Shown here in pieces: positions 1-10,861 of a stretch of 64,000 bases of DNA (its first letter is position 1; the number at the start of each line of letters is the position of its first letter). The stretch is from Pomphorhynchus laevis (taxonomy: Eukaryota; Acanthocephala; Palaeacanthocephala; Echinorhynchida; Pomphorhynchidae). The position numbers and the translations under genes were made by a program. The notes below the pieces were generated by a model. That model was not told the DNA's origin. It was given only the letters and a program-made list of their open reading frames with translations, and made no database searches. The DNA lies in assembly GCA_012934845.2 (NCBI GenBank), contig WNNJ02001187.1, positions 186,001-250,000 on the forward strand, given 5' to 3'.

Positions 1-609
1 TATTTTATTAAAAAGAACCTAATTTAATACTTAATAATAAATCCGATTACAACCTTAAATTAAATTATAATTTATTATTTCAATAAAATAAGACCTTAAA
101 ATAAGTCTTGGGTATTGAAACTCTTACACAAATTACAATAACTTCTTTTAAAACACTTCATTTGGGAATGCTTACCGCAAACAAAACAGCGAAGTCACAA
201 GTTACAAATACTAGTCAAACATTATAAACCTTGAGAAAGTTGTCAATCTAACACTTATCAGGAGTTTAAACTATCCTGATACCCATTAACTACTTACAAG
301 TAGCATAATTTTGAGTTGCATTTCTTTGAATTCTTACAAACTACGATTACTACGATTGCTACGATTACAACGTTTACAACGATTATATCGATTACAACGA
401 TTACTTCAACGATTAAAGAATTTAAAATTGTCTTGATTATATAAAGTTCTTACAATTTAAAACTCAAAATTGAAATTTAAATCAAATTCCATTGATACCG
501 CAATAAACGAAATCTGTTGGTCGGATCCATTATTCAATAACGAATTTTCCGTTTGAAAAATTGATGGAAATTTGAATTCCAGTACTATATCACATTATAT
601 GACAAAAAT
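1..609 (+). promoter_or_regulatory. 5' leader of LINE A
   Basis: This AT-rich leader has no open frame. Positions 261-300 closely match 44261-44301 ahead of LINE G, including the block AACTACTTACAA, which also recurs at 37915 ahead of LINE C. Positions 342-415 hold about eight copies of a 9-bp repeat of the type ACGATTACA. Shared blocks in leaders of elements with diverged proteins suggest internal promoter or RNP-binding function. That is inference. Confidence 0.45.
342..415 (+). repeat. 9-bp tandem repeat (TACGATTAC-like)
   Basis: About eight imperfect tandem 9-mers around the core CGATTAC lie in the LINE A leader. The 12-mer CGATTACAACGA recurs just before the ORF1 start of LINE C, near 37966. 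Confidence 0.6.
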
Positions 610-1707
610 ATGACAAAGAAGACCAACAAGCAAGCGAAACACAACAATACAACAAAATCGGTTAGGTACGCAGATAATGAAGTGGTATGTGACTCTCACG
701 GCTGCACGATATGGACCAAAGTAAGCTTCCCCTCAGACAGTTCTCAAACAATGACGAGTCGCAATTTCTATTGTGGTTTCTGTGCAGCTCTTGCAATTGC
801 AAATTTAAATAAGACTATTAACGATCTACGCTCACTAACCGAATACACTGATAAACCATTACGATCAGATATCCCTTATACATGTGAAGTATTCGAGCAA
901 GATACAGTACCTTCACTAGACAATGAAATCGCTCCGATCAACATAACGGCAACATCTGATACTTCAACATTCCGGAAATCTACCCCTACTCGAGTTTGGA
1001 CACGAGGACATGCAAGATCGCGAATCGTAAAGGCAACAACCCTTGAAACTTCCTTATCTAACCTTAAATCCGATTTCCTGGATTCGTCAAATCTAGAGAA
1101 TTCCATCATTTCTCACAAGGATACACAGAAACAAACATTCCATATCACTCAGAAAACACATCCAAGGCCGGAAACAAACACAGAAGCACCACATCACACA
1201 GCACTCCCAACTTTTTATTGTCCTCAAACAACCCATAGTCTATATAAAATGGATGGAACACTAAAACAAATGATAAATCATACCAAATCCACTGTAAACA
1301 ACACTGATAACCCCAATATACCTATTCTATCTGAGCCTAAACGACATAAACGCCGAACATTCGATCGGGATAAATGTTTTATCATTGTAAATTTAAATGA
1401 ATCACCGAGTCCAAACAGTCTCATCCGGATTAAACATGATGTTGATTCAGTAAAGCAAGTTCTTTCAACTGTTCTCCCAACAGAAATATCAGTCGAACAA
1501 AATAGACAGGTAATACACCTCTTTCGCATTGGGAAGAAACAAGATGGTACCAAACCAAGGCTTTTGAAAGTTGTTGTTGATAGCCCCGAGACTAGTAAGC
1601 AAATCATCAAGAATTCCTTTAAGTTAAGGGGCTCCAGTATCAGACTTCTACCTGACCTCAGCACTGAAGATAGAAACAGATTGAAATCTGTAAGGAACGA
1701 GCTTTAA
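610..1707 (+). CDS. LINE A ORF1 protein (nucleic-acid binding)
   Basis: The 365-residue ORF1 protein probably coats the element RNA. Near residues 28-60 it has a CDSHGC...W...FYCGFC cysteine pattern, also seen in ORF1 of LINEs C and G, probably a zinc-binding module. The middle is low complexity and Ser/Thr/Asn rich. The last 80 residues carry the conserved block RIGKKQDGTKPRLLKVV...LPDLSTEDR. The frame stops at NEL, about 25 residues earlier than in LINEs C and E, and the expected NLCVRNFQVV motif survives only as a damaged trace at 1715-1760. Confidence 0.8.
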   Translation: MTKKTNKQAKHNNTTKSVRYADNEVVCDSHGCTIWTKVSFPSDSSQTMTSRNFYCGFCAALAIANLNKTINDLRSLTEYTDKPLRSDIPYTCEVFEQDTVPSLDNEIAPINITATSDTSTFRKSTPTRVWTRGHARSRIVKATTLETSLSNLKSDFLDSSNLENSIISHKDTQKQTFHITQKTHPRPETNTEAPHHTALPTFYCPQTTHSLYKMDGTLKQMINHTKSTVNNTDNPNIPILSEPKRHKRRTFDRDKCFIIVNLNESPSPNSLIRIKHDVDSVKQVLSTVLPTEISVEQNRQVIHLFRIGKKQDGTKPRLLKVVVDSPETSKQIIKNSFKLRGSSIRLLPDLSTEDRNRLKSVRNEL

Positions 1708-1985
1708 CAAAGATTTCAAAACGGTGAAAATATCTAATTGTTAAAAAAATTTAAGTTGTGCGGCGAATGGTAAATACGCGATTCAGCCTCGGAATCCGTC
1801 TAACCGTTCCATCGATACTCTCCGCCGCACAGATTCGTGCATCCAACACGTAAACATCAATCCCATTTCAACACCAACAGCGACACCTCACCACTGCCGT
1901 TACTTTAAAAATAATATTTCCGTCATGTACTCTAACTGTTTAAGCATGTACAACAAATTCGACGAAATATCGTGTCTTTAATTCA

Positions 1986-4679
1986 ATGAACCCAAACATC
2001 ATAGCATTGAGCGAAACTTGGCTCAACAACGATATATCTGGTACTGAAATCTCAATCTCAGACTACTTTGTTATACGATCGGATCGAACCGCCCTAAAAG
2101 AAGGTGGAGTTGTATTATACGTCAAGCAACCGTTAATCATCATCGAGCACAGCATTGTATCAGATGATTCATACAACGAATATCTGTGGGCAACAGTATC
2201 TTCTCCTGAGAGACAGAAACTAAAAATCGGTTTATTTTACCGCTCTCCGCGCTCCGCAACTGAAAAGATTGTCATCTCTTTACGACATCACCTAACAAGC
2301 TTATCACCGATCATTATCCTAGGAGACTTCAATATGCCTTATGTCAATTGGGACCTATATACTTCGACACATGGTTGTGATGTTGAATCATCCAATCTCC
2401 TTGATACGTTCAACGATCTCAATCTAACCCAGCATATTCACGAACCCACTAGAAGGAGGAAGCAATCATCTGCCATTTTAGACCTCTGCTTATCACGAGA
2501 GGAACCCACAATTGATGAAATCTCTCTCAGCCCCCCTATTGGCCACAGTGATCATTGTGTCATTAGGCTGGCGCTTTCTGTCAGTCTCTTTAGAACAGCC
2601 CCCTCGGCAAAACCCGAATTGAATCCCTTCAAAGCGAATTTCGCAAGTATGACGCAAGCTATTCGAAACATTCAATGGCCTAATCCATATGAAATTGGCA
2701 TCGATCAGTGCTGGGAAAATTTCAAATCTACTTTGATCAATGCTCTAAATTACTTCTCCCCTTTAAAACGTCAGCGCACATCCCACAAAACTCCCATTTG
2801 GTTTGACTCGCAGATTAAACAAATGATTAAGACAAGAGACAAAATTTACAAAAAATTTAAAGAACAGAATTGTTCTTGGATCGATTACAAGGAATTACGA
2901 AATCAAGTTACGGCACTCAAACGTCAGAAACGCAGGTGCTTCGTTTCCAATCTTTGTCGATCATTAAAAAGATTTCCCAGTAAATTGTTTAAACATATCA
3001 GCTCATTAAAATCAACTACGTCTGAGATTAACTCTATATTTATGGAAACCGGTGAGCTCACATCTGATGACAAAGCAATTGCCAATATTTTCCTAGATCA
3101 ATTCACGCTAGAGAGTCCTACCTGTCAGTATTGCCCCAGATTCTCCACAGCTCAATATCCGTGTTACGAATTTACTCCATTTGATAAATTTGAGGTTCTT
3201 AACGAACTTCTAAAGCTACCACGATCAATTGCGGCAGGACCAGACAATATTCCTCCAATTCTTCTTCGGGAACTTGCACCAGTAATATATGAACCTTTAC
3301 ACACCATATTCGATTTCTCCTTGTCAACAGGCTGTATACCATCAGATTGGAAATGTTCTATAATCCGACCTCTCTACAAAAAAGGCGACCGTAATCTAGC
3401 AAGCAACTATCGGCCCATAAGCCTTACCTGCGTTGCTTGTAAAGTGCTAGAGAAACTGCTTTTTAAACGAATCATCGGGCACCTAGAAGATAACCAAGTA
3501 CTCTGCGACAACCAGCATGGTTTCCGCCCAGGAAGATCTACTGTCACAAACCTCATACTTGCGAGGAGTGATTGGACCAGATATGCCGAGGCTGGAGTTA
3601 GTGTTGATGTCTTGTTTTTCGACCTCAGCAAAGCATTTGATCGGATATACTATGATGTCCTCCTTATTACGCTGGAACAGTACGGCATCAGAGGAACCCT
3701 CCTTAATTGGATTAACTCCTTCCTTAGAAATCGGAAGATTACTGTATTGGCTAATAAACAAATGTCAAAAACAAGAAATCCTGGACGCGGTGTTCCTCAG
3801 GGATCGGTACTCAGTCCATTGCTCTTCATTATTTACATCAACGAGCTTACTACAGCTATTTCGAGTCCATGTGGTTTATATGCCGACGACTTGAAAATTT
3901 GGCGACCAATAATCGATAGCCGAGATCCAATGATACTCCAGAGAGACATTGATAATATTAAGGTATGGTGTAATCAACGGGGACTGGTATTAAACCCCGA
4001 TAAGTCAAAACATATGCGTATCGGACATCTACACATCAATTCATCATATACCATTGACGGAAGAGAAATTGAAACAGTTCTCCAATTTCAAGACCTTGGA
4101 GTGATCGTAAATAGAAGCTTATCGACCATCCCACATACCAGTCACACAGTTGCTAAATGCCGTCGAATTTTAGGACTTATTAGAAGAACCATTGGCCAGC
4201 TTGACGCATCCAGTTTTAAGTTAATTTACAATGCTTATGTCTTATCTTTAATGAGATACGCTTCACCTGCCTGTCACCCTCAAACTATGACAGAGATGAA
4301 CATGTACGAATCCATATTACGCAAGGCCACACATCTTGTACCCAGCCAACGCAAGCTCTCATTCATTTTTCGACTTCACGCACTTGGTGTGACCACAGTG
4401 AAGAAATCTTTAAAGTCATCTGATTTAATGTTTGTGTGGACAGCGCTTAATGTTCAAAAAGGGCAGAGGGAACATGTTTGTCGCAAACTGTTCGAACTTC
4501 GAAATTCAAACAGATTGAGGGGACATCACCTCACGTTAAAGACCCACATTCGTCCACGAAGAAGATTTAACACAATTGTCAACCGAACGTGGAAAAGCTG
4601 GAATAAGCTACCAAGTCAAGTGGTTTCGGCCTCCAGTATTTTGTCCTTCAAGAGAAATCTGAAGAATGTACTAACTTAA
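1986..4679 (+). CDS. LINE A ORF2: APE endonuclease plus reverse transcriptase
   Basis: This 897-residue protein nicks the target and reverse transcribes the element RNA. The AP-endonuclease domain shows SETWL (near residue 9), GDFNMPYVNW (about 110) and GHSDHC (about 185). The RT shows [55 protein letters not shown] and the catalytic YADDLKIW. The first endonuclease strand (YSNCLSMYNKFDEIS, ending about 1977) lies in another frame just upstream, so one frameshift near 1980 separates it. From SETWL onward the frame is open to the natural C-terminus. Confidence 0.9.
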   Translation: MNPNIIALSETWLNNDISGTEISISDYFVIRSDRTALKEGGVVLYVKQPLIIIEHSIVSDDSYNEYLWATVSSPERQKLKIGLFYRSPRSATEKIVISLRHHLTSLSPIIILGDFNMPYVNWDLYTSTHGCDVESSNLLDTFNDLNLTQHIHEPTRRRKQSSAILDLCLSREEPTIDEISLSPPIGHSDHCVIRLALSVSLFRTAPSAKPELNPFKANFASMTQAIRNIQWPNPYEIGIDQCWENFKSTLINALNYFSPLKRQRTSHKTPIWFDSQIKQMIKTRDKIYKKFKEQNCSWIDYKELRNQVTALKRQKRRCFVSNLCRSLKRFPSKLFKHISSLKSTTSEINSIFMETGELTSDDKAIANIFLDQFTLESPTCQYCPRFSTAQYPCYEFTPFDKFEVLNELLKLPRSIAAGPDNIPPILLRELAPVIYEPLHTIFDFSLSTGCIPSDWKCSIIRPLYKKGDRNLASNYRPISLTCVACKVLEKLLFKRIIGHLEDNQVLCDNQHGFRPGRSTVTNLILARSDWTRYAEAGVSVDVLFFDLSKAFDRIYYDVLLITLEQYGIRGTLLNWINSFLRNRKITVLANKQMSKTRNPGRGVPQGSVLSPLLFIIYINELTTAISSPCGLYADDLKIWRPIIDSRDPMILQRDIDNIKVWCNQRGLVLNPDKSKHMRIGHLHINSSYTIDGREIETVLQFQDLGVIVNRSLSTIPHTSHTVAKCRRILGLIRRTIGQLDASSFKLIYNAYVLSLMRYASPACHPQTMTEMNMYESILRKATHLVPSQRKLSFIFRLHALGVTTVKKSLKSSDLMFVWTALNVQKGQREHVCRKLFELRNSNRLRGHHLTLKTHIRPRRRFNTIVNRTWKSWNKLPSQVVSASSILSFKRNLKNVLT

Positions 4680-4767
4680 AACAATCGGATTTTCATTGAT
4701 ATATTTTTTTTAACCCTGTACCCAGCCTGTACGAGCTCTACGCTCTTTTGCTGCTGTTGTATTTAAT

Positions 4768-5682
4768 TTTTTTTTTTTAATATTATAATTTTTTTTAATA
4801 CAAACATTTAAGAATACAGTCAAATAATAGTTATTAAGTCTTGTTCCATGCTGACTAACTGACTAAATTTTCGACGTACGAGCAGCACGTATAGACATCG
4901 AAGACATTTTTGCTAAAGCAAAACCGACTCTACTCCTTATATTTCGGATACTGGCGCTGTAATTATCGCAAGTTCTATCTGCTCGTATCTTTGCTATTTT
5001 CTTTAAAATCATCTGTGCTGTACTGCCAAGGGCACCGTTGGAGGCAAGAACAATAGGATAAAATGACGATCGTTCAAACCGTGCTATTCTTTCACCATAC
5101 TTCGAGTTTTTTCTAGCCTCGTGATAGTTAAAAGCATTGCTTGTCGTGCCAGATGAATAAGAAGGAGCAAGATGGCTGAAAACACAAATGTCAAATAATG
5201 ACCGCTCCGTCTTATCCCCAAACAGACCGTAACACGCAACATCAACTCTAGAATTACGATCAAGGGTCGTTGTGGAATTTTTGAAAACTATTCCTTCAGG
5301 CAAAGGTTGTAAAGGAGGTTCAATTGATGTTGAACTGCATACATCGGCTAGTTCTTTAGCAATAATATCACGAACCACGTTATGTCTAATTGTTGGAATA
5401 CCACCGGACTGACAAGCAACAGCATGACAAATATCAAAATTGTGTCCACACAAACATTTCATGGGTGAGTCCGGAGGTTTCCATTAGAAAGCCAATTAGA
5501 TGCACCTTTACAGGCTGCGAAATCGAGACAAGCGCTAATAGTCGCTGATTTTGATTTAACCCTCATCAATCGAGTTTTGATAGATTCTTGCTTATATATT
5601 CTTATTTCTCGCGCAATTTGGGCATATCTAATCTCTAAATCACTTCCTGATAATCCATCTAGTAGAGATGGATTATCTAGTA
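4768..5682 (-). mobile_element. X4: 5'-truncated RLE-type retroelement inserted in the LINE A tail
   Basis: This minus-strand insertion is flanked by GCTGTTGTATTTAAT at 4753-4767 and again at 5683-5697, a 15-bp target duplication. Its 3' end is an A-rich tail (4768-4800, read on the minus strand). It keeps only the end of the RT protein and the restriction-like endonuclease (RLE). It is the same family as the cluster at 48.5-52.9 kb. Confidence 0.85.
4863..5462 (-). pseudogene. X4 CCHC knuckle and R2-type restriction-like endonuclease
   Basis: The 199 residues read CLCGHNFDICHAVAC then RHNVVRDI (zinc knuckle), EPPLQPL, and the nuclease core RVDVACYGLFG...FDICVF, comparable to the PD-x(12-14)-D pattern of R2-type RLEs. 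The end, SIRNIRSRVGFALAKMSSMSIRAAR, is shared with X1-X3. A further upstream frame (5463-5680) encodes the preceding linker (KGASNWLSNG), but the SVRYGWQILN segment of X3 is missing, so there is a small deletion. The name RLE rests on motif spacing only. Confidence 0.7.
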
Positions 5683-5711
5683 GCTGTTGTATTTAATAAT
5701 AATAATAATAA

Positions 5712-6126
5712 TATTACATTATTTTAATTTTTTCAATTCGTTTGTATTTTTCTAATTGTATTATTTTGTTTTGGCTTAGATTAAATTATAATTCATTACT
5801 CTACTTTTAAATAATTTTTTTCTTATAAAATTCGTATTTTTTGTCACTTATTTTATGACTTTAATTTTATTTTGTTTAATGATTCTGTTTTTTTTTCTTT
5901 TTGTTGTTTTTAAAATGTGTAAAATTTTAATGTATGATCGTTTTGTTTCTCGGTATTTTCTTTTTCTTTTAAGTAGAAATGCGGGGCACATCAATGCTTG
6001 TATCTTTGTATGTTGGAAACACGGAAACAAATTGTGAATTATTTTTTTTGTAATCCTGATGATGATAGCAGGAGCTATCATAATATAGAATTTTTATCAA
6101 CTAAAGGATATTTTCTTCTTCGATAA
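5712..6126. other. AT-rich spacer, no gene seen
   Basis: Simple T/A-rich sequence follows the TAA microsatellite of LINE A. Short open frames on both strands have no recognisable motif. The last part may be the leader of LINE B. Confidence 0.6.
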
Positions 6127-7395
6127 ATGAGCAAACTGATGAAAAAGTGCATTGACGGACGATCAAAGAATTTTGAAAAAAGCATTACACAGAAAACGAT
6201 GGAAATTCCTGCTGGAATCAAGGAAATGATGGCTAAAGAAGACTTTGGAACGACACAATTGCATGTTAGTGAGTTTTCTACTGTTGGAGGAGAGGGTGAA
6301 TTACTTCCCCCAATCCCCAAAACAAAAAACCTGGGCATTATTACACTTTTGCAACCAATAGAAAGACACTACTTGTATAACAGACTATTATGTGATTTTT
6401 CAAATAAATATCCCTACAGAGTAGTCTTTAATTCTGTTAAGTACTATGAGAGCTCTGTGAAAATATCATTCGCGTCAGAAGATACTCTTGATCACTATGG
6501 TAATTACTTTGATCAAAACTACAGCAGTTTTGCGACGTTTGTAAAGAAACCTATACTTGAGACTTTAAAAATTAATAACTTGCCTTCCTCTATGGAAGAA
6601 AATGATTTGGCTACATTATCAAAAACCTACAAAATCCACAATATACGTTCAATTACCGGCCGTAATGGCCTTCCTATCAATGTGGGATTCTGTTCTGCTT
6701 CAATTGCGCAGGCAGAGGTTCTCGAGAGATCACAATGCAACCCCTTCATGGGGATTAATCTAAAATTCAAACTAATATAGGCAGAAGAGTTTACGTACCC
6801 GCATTGCAGCCGGTGCCATAAATGGGGGAACTGGACCTCCAGCTGCAGTGGGGTGGCAAGCTGCTGGAAATGCGGGAGAATAGACTACCCCGCGATTGAC
6901 TCAGCTCTTCCCTGTTATAATGGGATCAAGTGTTGTAATTGTGGCGAGGCTCACCCTGCGTGGAGAAGGAAGTGCTTCCACTTCAAGGAATATTTTGCAA
7001 GGTTCCGTGCGCCAAAATCAGCACATGAATCATTCGCCAAATCGGCATATAGATCCTCTGACTGCGAGTCTATGTTAATTATGGACCTCAAGTTCGAAAA
7101 TTTCAGAAAGGAAATACAAGAGCTTGTGGCGAAAACAATTGCCAATCTGTTCGTCAATCCGGTTATAACAATTCCAACCGATGGGGATACAAATAAAAGA
7201 GGGGCGGCGGCACGGAAATCCAAGAAACGAGGAGCTTCGGCCCAAGCTGTTCCCCCATTAAAGATCGGCAAAATGCTTATGGGCATTAATAGAAGCGCCT
7301 CAAAGAAAAATGATGGTAATGGCCGGGGGCAAGTACCCACTCTGGGCGGCGCTAGTGGTGGAGGGGGCAATCCTTCCATCCTTAGCTCTGTCTAG
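6127..7395 (+). pseudogene. LINE B ORF1 (Gag-like, three CCHC knuckles)
   Basis: One frame of about 422 codons is interrupted by a single TAG at 6778-6780. Residues around 60-215 look like an RRM-type Gag domain (SVKYYESSVKISF, then LETLKINNLPSSMEENDL). After the stop come CHKWGNWTSSCSG, CWKCGRIDY and CCNCGEAHPAWRRKC, typical of I/R1/jockey ORF1 proteins. The C-terminus is Gly/Lys rich. The role would be RNA binding. Confidence 0.75.
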
Positions 7396-7429
7396 AATGT
7401 GACAATCCCATTCTAGCTAAACTAACACA

Positions 7430-8059
7430 ATGCAAAGTAATCAAGAGCCTTTTTCACTGAATATCCTTCAGTGGAATTCGGGAGGTGCTTCTGCCCTTAG
7501 CCTTTTATTTGGTAGAAATGCAGATGTTATAATCCTTCAGGAGACGCGGTCTATCCGTATCCCTCAGGACATTACTCGATTAATCCCTCAGCATATATAC
7601 ACCTACAGCACTCCGTATATAACCCCTCCTCACTCCTCTTCATCTCAAGGTCTTTTAACCTTAGTTAAATCCTCGTTAAGATCTTCCCTCTTTCTTAACT
7701 ATTCTTGTCCAGCCCTATCTTGTTTGGCTATATCACTTCGTAAGAACGGTAAATGCATCAGTATAGCCAATATTTATATACGGCCAGGAGAAATTCACAA
7801 GAACCGTGACCTTCTGGATGGTATATTAGGTAGTGGCTATGACATGTTACTTGGTGTCTTCAACGACAGAACTGGTCGTTGGATTAATGTAGCAAACCAC
7901 AGAGCCAGGATCGACTATCTTATTCACAAACCACCTTCCCCCACCTTTCATTGCTTAACAACTAATTCACTCCTCGACATATTACTGCTTCAAAATACGT
8001 GGTTGTTGAAACCCATCTGTACTGAGCAGTCGCGCCAAAAAAAGACTCTCATGACCTAA
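7430..8059 (+). pseudogene. LINE B ORF2, endonuclease part
   Basis: It starts 35 bp after ORF1. LNILQWNSGG, IILQETRS and IANIYIRPG mark an APE-type endonuclease of the I/R1 sort. The GDFN segment appears as GVFNDRTGRW and RIDYLI follows soon after, so a stretch of the nuclease is deleted. Confidence 0.7.
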
Positions 8060-8107
8060 TTCGTTGGAGGTTAGAGGAAGATACGTTGCTGAGGAGAAGG
8101 TTCCATT

Positions 8108-9092
8108 TTGATCCCATTAGGGTGGTTTTTGACTGACAGTCAGAAGAAGGATGTCGCCATAACAATGCTATTAGCCTCCCCGTCCGACATTGTTAACATT
8201 AATATTAGCCGTCACGTATTTTTCTCTAAAAAGAAGTCGATTACATGTCCAAAAGATCTGCGGCCGATTTCTATTCAAAACTCCCTCATCTCCATTTACG
8301 AAAAAGCGCTTGCGCGTAAAATCCGCGACCTTCTAAGTAGGTGAAATTTAATCCCACCAGGTTTTCATGGATACGTAAAAGATCGCTCGGTCCATTCAGC
8401 AATAGGTGAAGTGCAACAGTTTTGTCAAGATAAAAGTCATCAGCTTGCTGTGGCTGTCTTTCTTGACTTTTCGGCTGCATTTGACCGCATTTCCATTCGT
8501 TTTGTTATCACTTCTCTCAGGTCCCTCGGGTTAACTGCGAGAGTTGTTAACAAGGTGTAAATATTGCTGTACACAAAGCGATTCTTCTATGAAGACGACC
8601 CAGATGCACGTAAGTTCTACGCTATTACAGGTGTGCCTCAAGGCTCCCACTTTCTCCAATCTTGTATCTTGTTGCCTCTATTGAACTCTACAAAAAATTC
8701 AAACGCGATCAACATCTTGTGGTCTACGCTGATGATACCACAGCCCTGTTCTCTGGACGCAGGTGCAAAGATGTAGTATCTAACATCATCCGTTTCTTTA
8801 CTAGATTAAATGATCAGCTGCCCTTGTCCAACCTTGTTTAAACTTGTCCAAATCGCAGGTGGTTGTCTTTCATGGCGCTCCTGCGACAAGGTTAAAACTA
8901 AAGAGATTAGCACTCTCTGGTCTAACTTCCATCCTGACTAATCAACCACTCCCTACCTTCACAAGTCGAGTAAGATACCTGGGGTTCAACATTACGGTGA
9001 ACTGGTCAGCGAAAGCTGACCCGGATAGACTTAAACGTATTCTGAAGAAAGCTAGATGGGCCCTGAAACGGGCACAACATCTGTCATTTTAA
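8108..9092 (+). pseudogene. LINE B ORF2, reverse transcriptase remnants
   Basis: Pieces in changing frames read LRPISIQNSLISIYEKALARKI, GFHGYVKDRSVHSAIGEVQQF, VAVFLDFSAAFDRIS, ITGVPQGS, and VYADDTTALFSGRRCKDV (8720-8770, a frame different from its neighbours). Then comes RVRYLGFNITVNWSAKADPDRLKRILKKARW. Order and motifs are those of an RT and its thumb. At least five frame changes or stops separate them. Confidence 0.7.
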
Positions 9093-9488
9093 GAGAAAAC
9101 CCATGTGCGCCTCTGGGGTACTTCGGCTATCTTGGGATTAGTCTTCTTTTCAAGAGGACGTCCCCCAGAACAAAGACTAAGATTTCTTAAGCTCCTCATC
9201 TTGCGATTACCAAGCATCGTCCGCCTTGATTGGATTATTCGGGGGGGGGGTGAAAGACCCCGAGTGGTTCAGTCGAAGGGCGGCGTGTTGGATTGGCTGC
9301 GGGGCTCAGATCCCGCTGGACCTGAGGCCTTAAAGATTGGTGAAGACCTGAATCGCGACTCATTAGCTAAATTTTTCATTCCTGTATTTTCGATACAAGT
9401 TCCTTTTTATTTTATAATTTAGTTGTTATATACCATTAAGTTTTGTTATTTAAGAAAATCTTTATCTTTATTTTCATCTTTATCTTCT

Positions 9489-10436
9489 TCGATCCTGTAA
9501 TAACTATATAAAATATTCAATTTACTCTTACCATCAATAACATATGAATACAATGTATGGAGATTTTATGATGGAGGTTTTCAAATTACTAACTTGCGAC
9601 AAAGTTTAGGGAGCATTTGATGTTTGCGAAAATGTAAGGGAAGATTTCAAAGATCGAAAAAGTTCTGTAAACGTTTGATTGAAGGTTTAAAAGGAGATGC
9701 ATTGCAAACTATGAGAAGGAAACTATGTGAAATTTGGCCAAAAACGAGAAATTATAAACGAATATAGAGTTTCTGTTAATACTACTAGATGATAATCTCT
9801 AATGGTCGGTGAACTCTGATGCTTGTAAGAATGTTAAGGAAGAACTTTGAAGATCAAAAAAGTCATGAAATTCTAATGTCAGCTTGTCAATCCCAATGGG
9901 ATCGGCATTGGGATCCCAATCTTTGAGATCATTGTGAGCCAAAGATCGAGGTTATTCACAATAAATAATAAATGCGACTTATTAAAAAATTTCTCTGCCA
10001 ATGTTTGGAACTTATCAACCAAGTTTCAAAAATTAAAATCTTAAGTCAAATATAACCCTTTTCTGATATTGTATTCGAGATCATTGAGCATTTTCAACGA
10101 ACAGGATAAACTTGCGCTCTAGGTTCAATCAAAATCAGTTGAGCCAAACATCTTTGAGCCAAATCTTGGCTCAAACATGAGATACTTGGCGAAGAAATTG
10201 CTATCTGGTTTTATTATTATAAAAAATATTATAATTGCTAAAAATGGCAGCTGGCCGTCTTGCCGAGGAATCCGGACAACCATACGGGTTGATTATCACG
10301 CAATTGAGAAGGCGGTTGGCGTTTTCGTTGATAAAAGCCATCTCCTTTCGGAGTTGATTGGATAAGCGTTTTAGGAAGTATGAAGAGAGAATTTGTTGAC
10401 AATTATACAATGCATTGTAATCATTTTTATTATCCA
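9489..10436. other. Non-coding stretch with an old internal duplication
   Basis: No convincing gene. Segments 9611-9685 and 9806-9880 resemble each other (TGATGYTTGYRARAATGT, then AAAGATCRAAAAAGT), an eroded direct duplication. Around 9895-9945 and 10135-10175 there are short repeats of CCCAAT and GAGCCAAA. Confidence 0.5.
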
Positions 10437-10775
10437 TCGATCCTTGAAAAAAAAGTTGAACACCAACTTCTTTCTAGGTAAAGCTACAAGGGCGTTATAT
10501 TGCATCAAAAGTGCATTCCGCAGGTTAAGCTGTTATATGTTCAAGAGGTTATTAATCTCCATCGTCAGGCCACGCTTGGAGTACTGCATTCAGGCTTGTT
10601 TCCTTGTCACTAAGCAAGAACTATTACACCTGAAGTCTATTATTAGGCGCGGATCGAGGCTCTGTATTGGCTTTAATGGTATTGACTATTATGTACGTCT
10701 AAGTCATATTGGGATGTTGTCGGTACGTGAGAGGTTCATATCCTTGGAAATGCTGTCTATGGCATATGTCGAAAT
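10437..10775 (+). mobile_element. Fragment of LINE C-family ORF2 (RT thumb)
   Basis: By eye about 93% identical to 41812-42150 of LINE C. It encodes KATRALYCIKSAFRRLSCYMFKRLLIS...RPRLEYCIQACF...IIRRGSRLCIGFNGIDYYVRLS. Both ends are cut. It keeps a sense codon where LINE C has a TAA at 42048, which shows the stop in C is secondary. Confidence 0.85.
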
Positions 10776-10861
10776 ACAGTTATTATTATTCATTGACCAC
10801 CAAAAGAGCAAAGCTCAAAACAGTGGCATCACAGTAAAAAAGAGAGAGAAATAATCGCGTC

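Larger units (their letters stand above)
1..4767 (+). mobile_element. LINE A: CR1-like (jockey superfamily) non-LTR retrotransposon
   Basis: It holds a 5' leader, ORF1 (610-1707), ORF2 (1986-4679) and a short 3' UTR. The 3' UTR has a small hairpin (GAGC/GCTC, 4733-4745) and ends GCTGTTGTATTTAAT followed by a TAA microsatellite. That tail is cut by a minus-strand insertion (4768-5682), and the microsatellite resumes at 5698-5711. The left end may lie outside the window. It is close to full length but carries a stop and frameshifts between ORF1 and ORF2. Confidence 0.85.
6127..9488 (+). mobile_element. LINE B: decayed I/R1-like LINE with CCHC ORF1
   Basis: The order is ORF1 with CCHC knuckles, APE endonuclease, then RT pieces. 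It ends in a run of ATCTTT-type repeats (9459-9488). Several frameshifts and internal deletions make it an old copy. Its ORF1 type, with clustered CCHC knuckles, differs from the CR1-like LINEs around it. Confidence 0.75.

Noticed and set aside
876-1664. Minus-strand frames opposite LINE A ORF1
   Set aside because: They mirror the plus-strand coding sequence and carry no motif.
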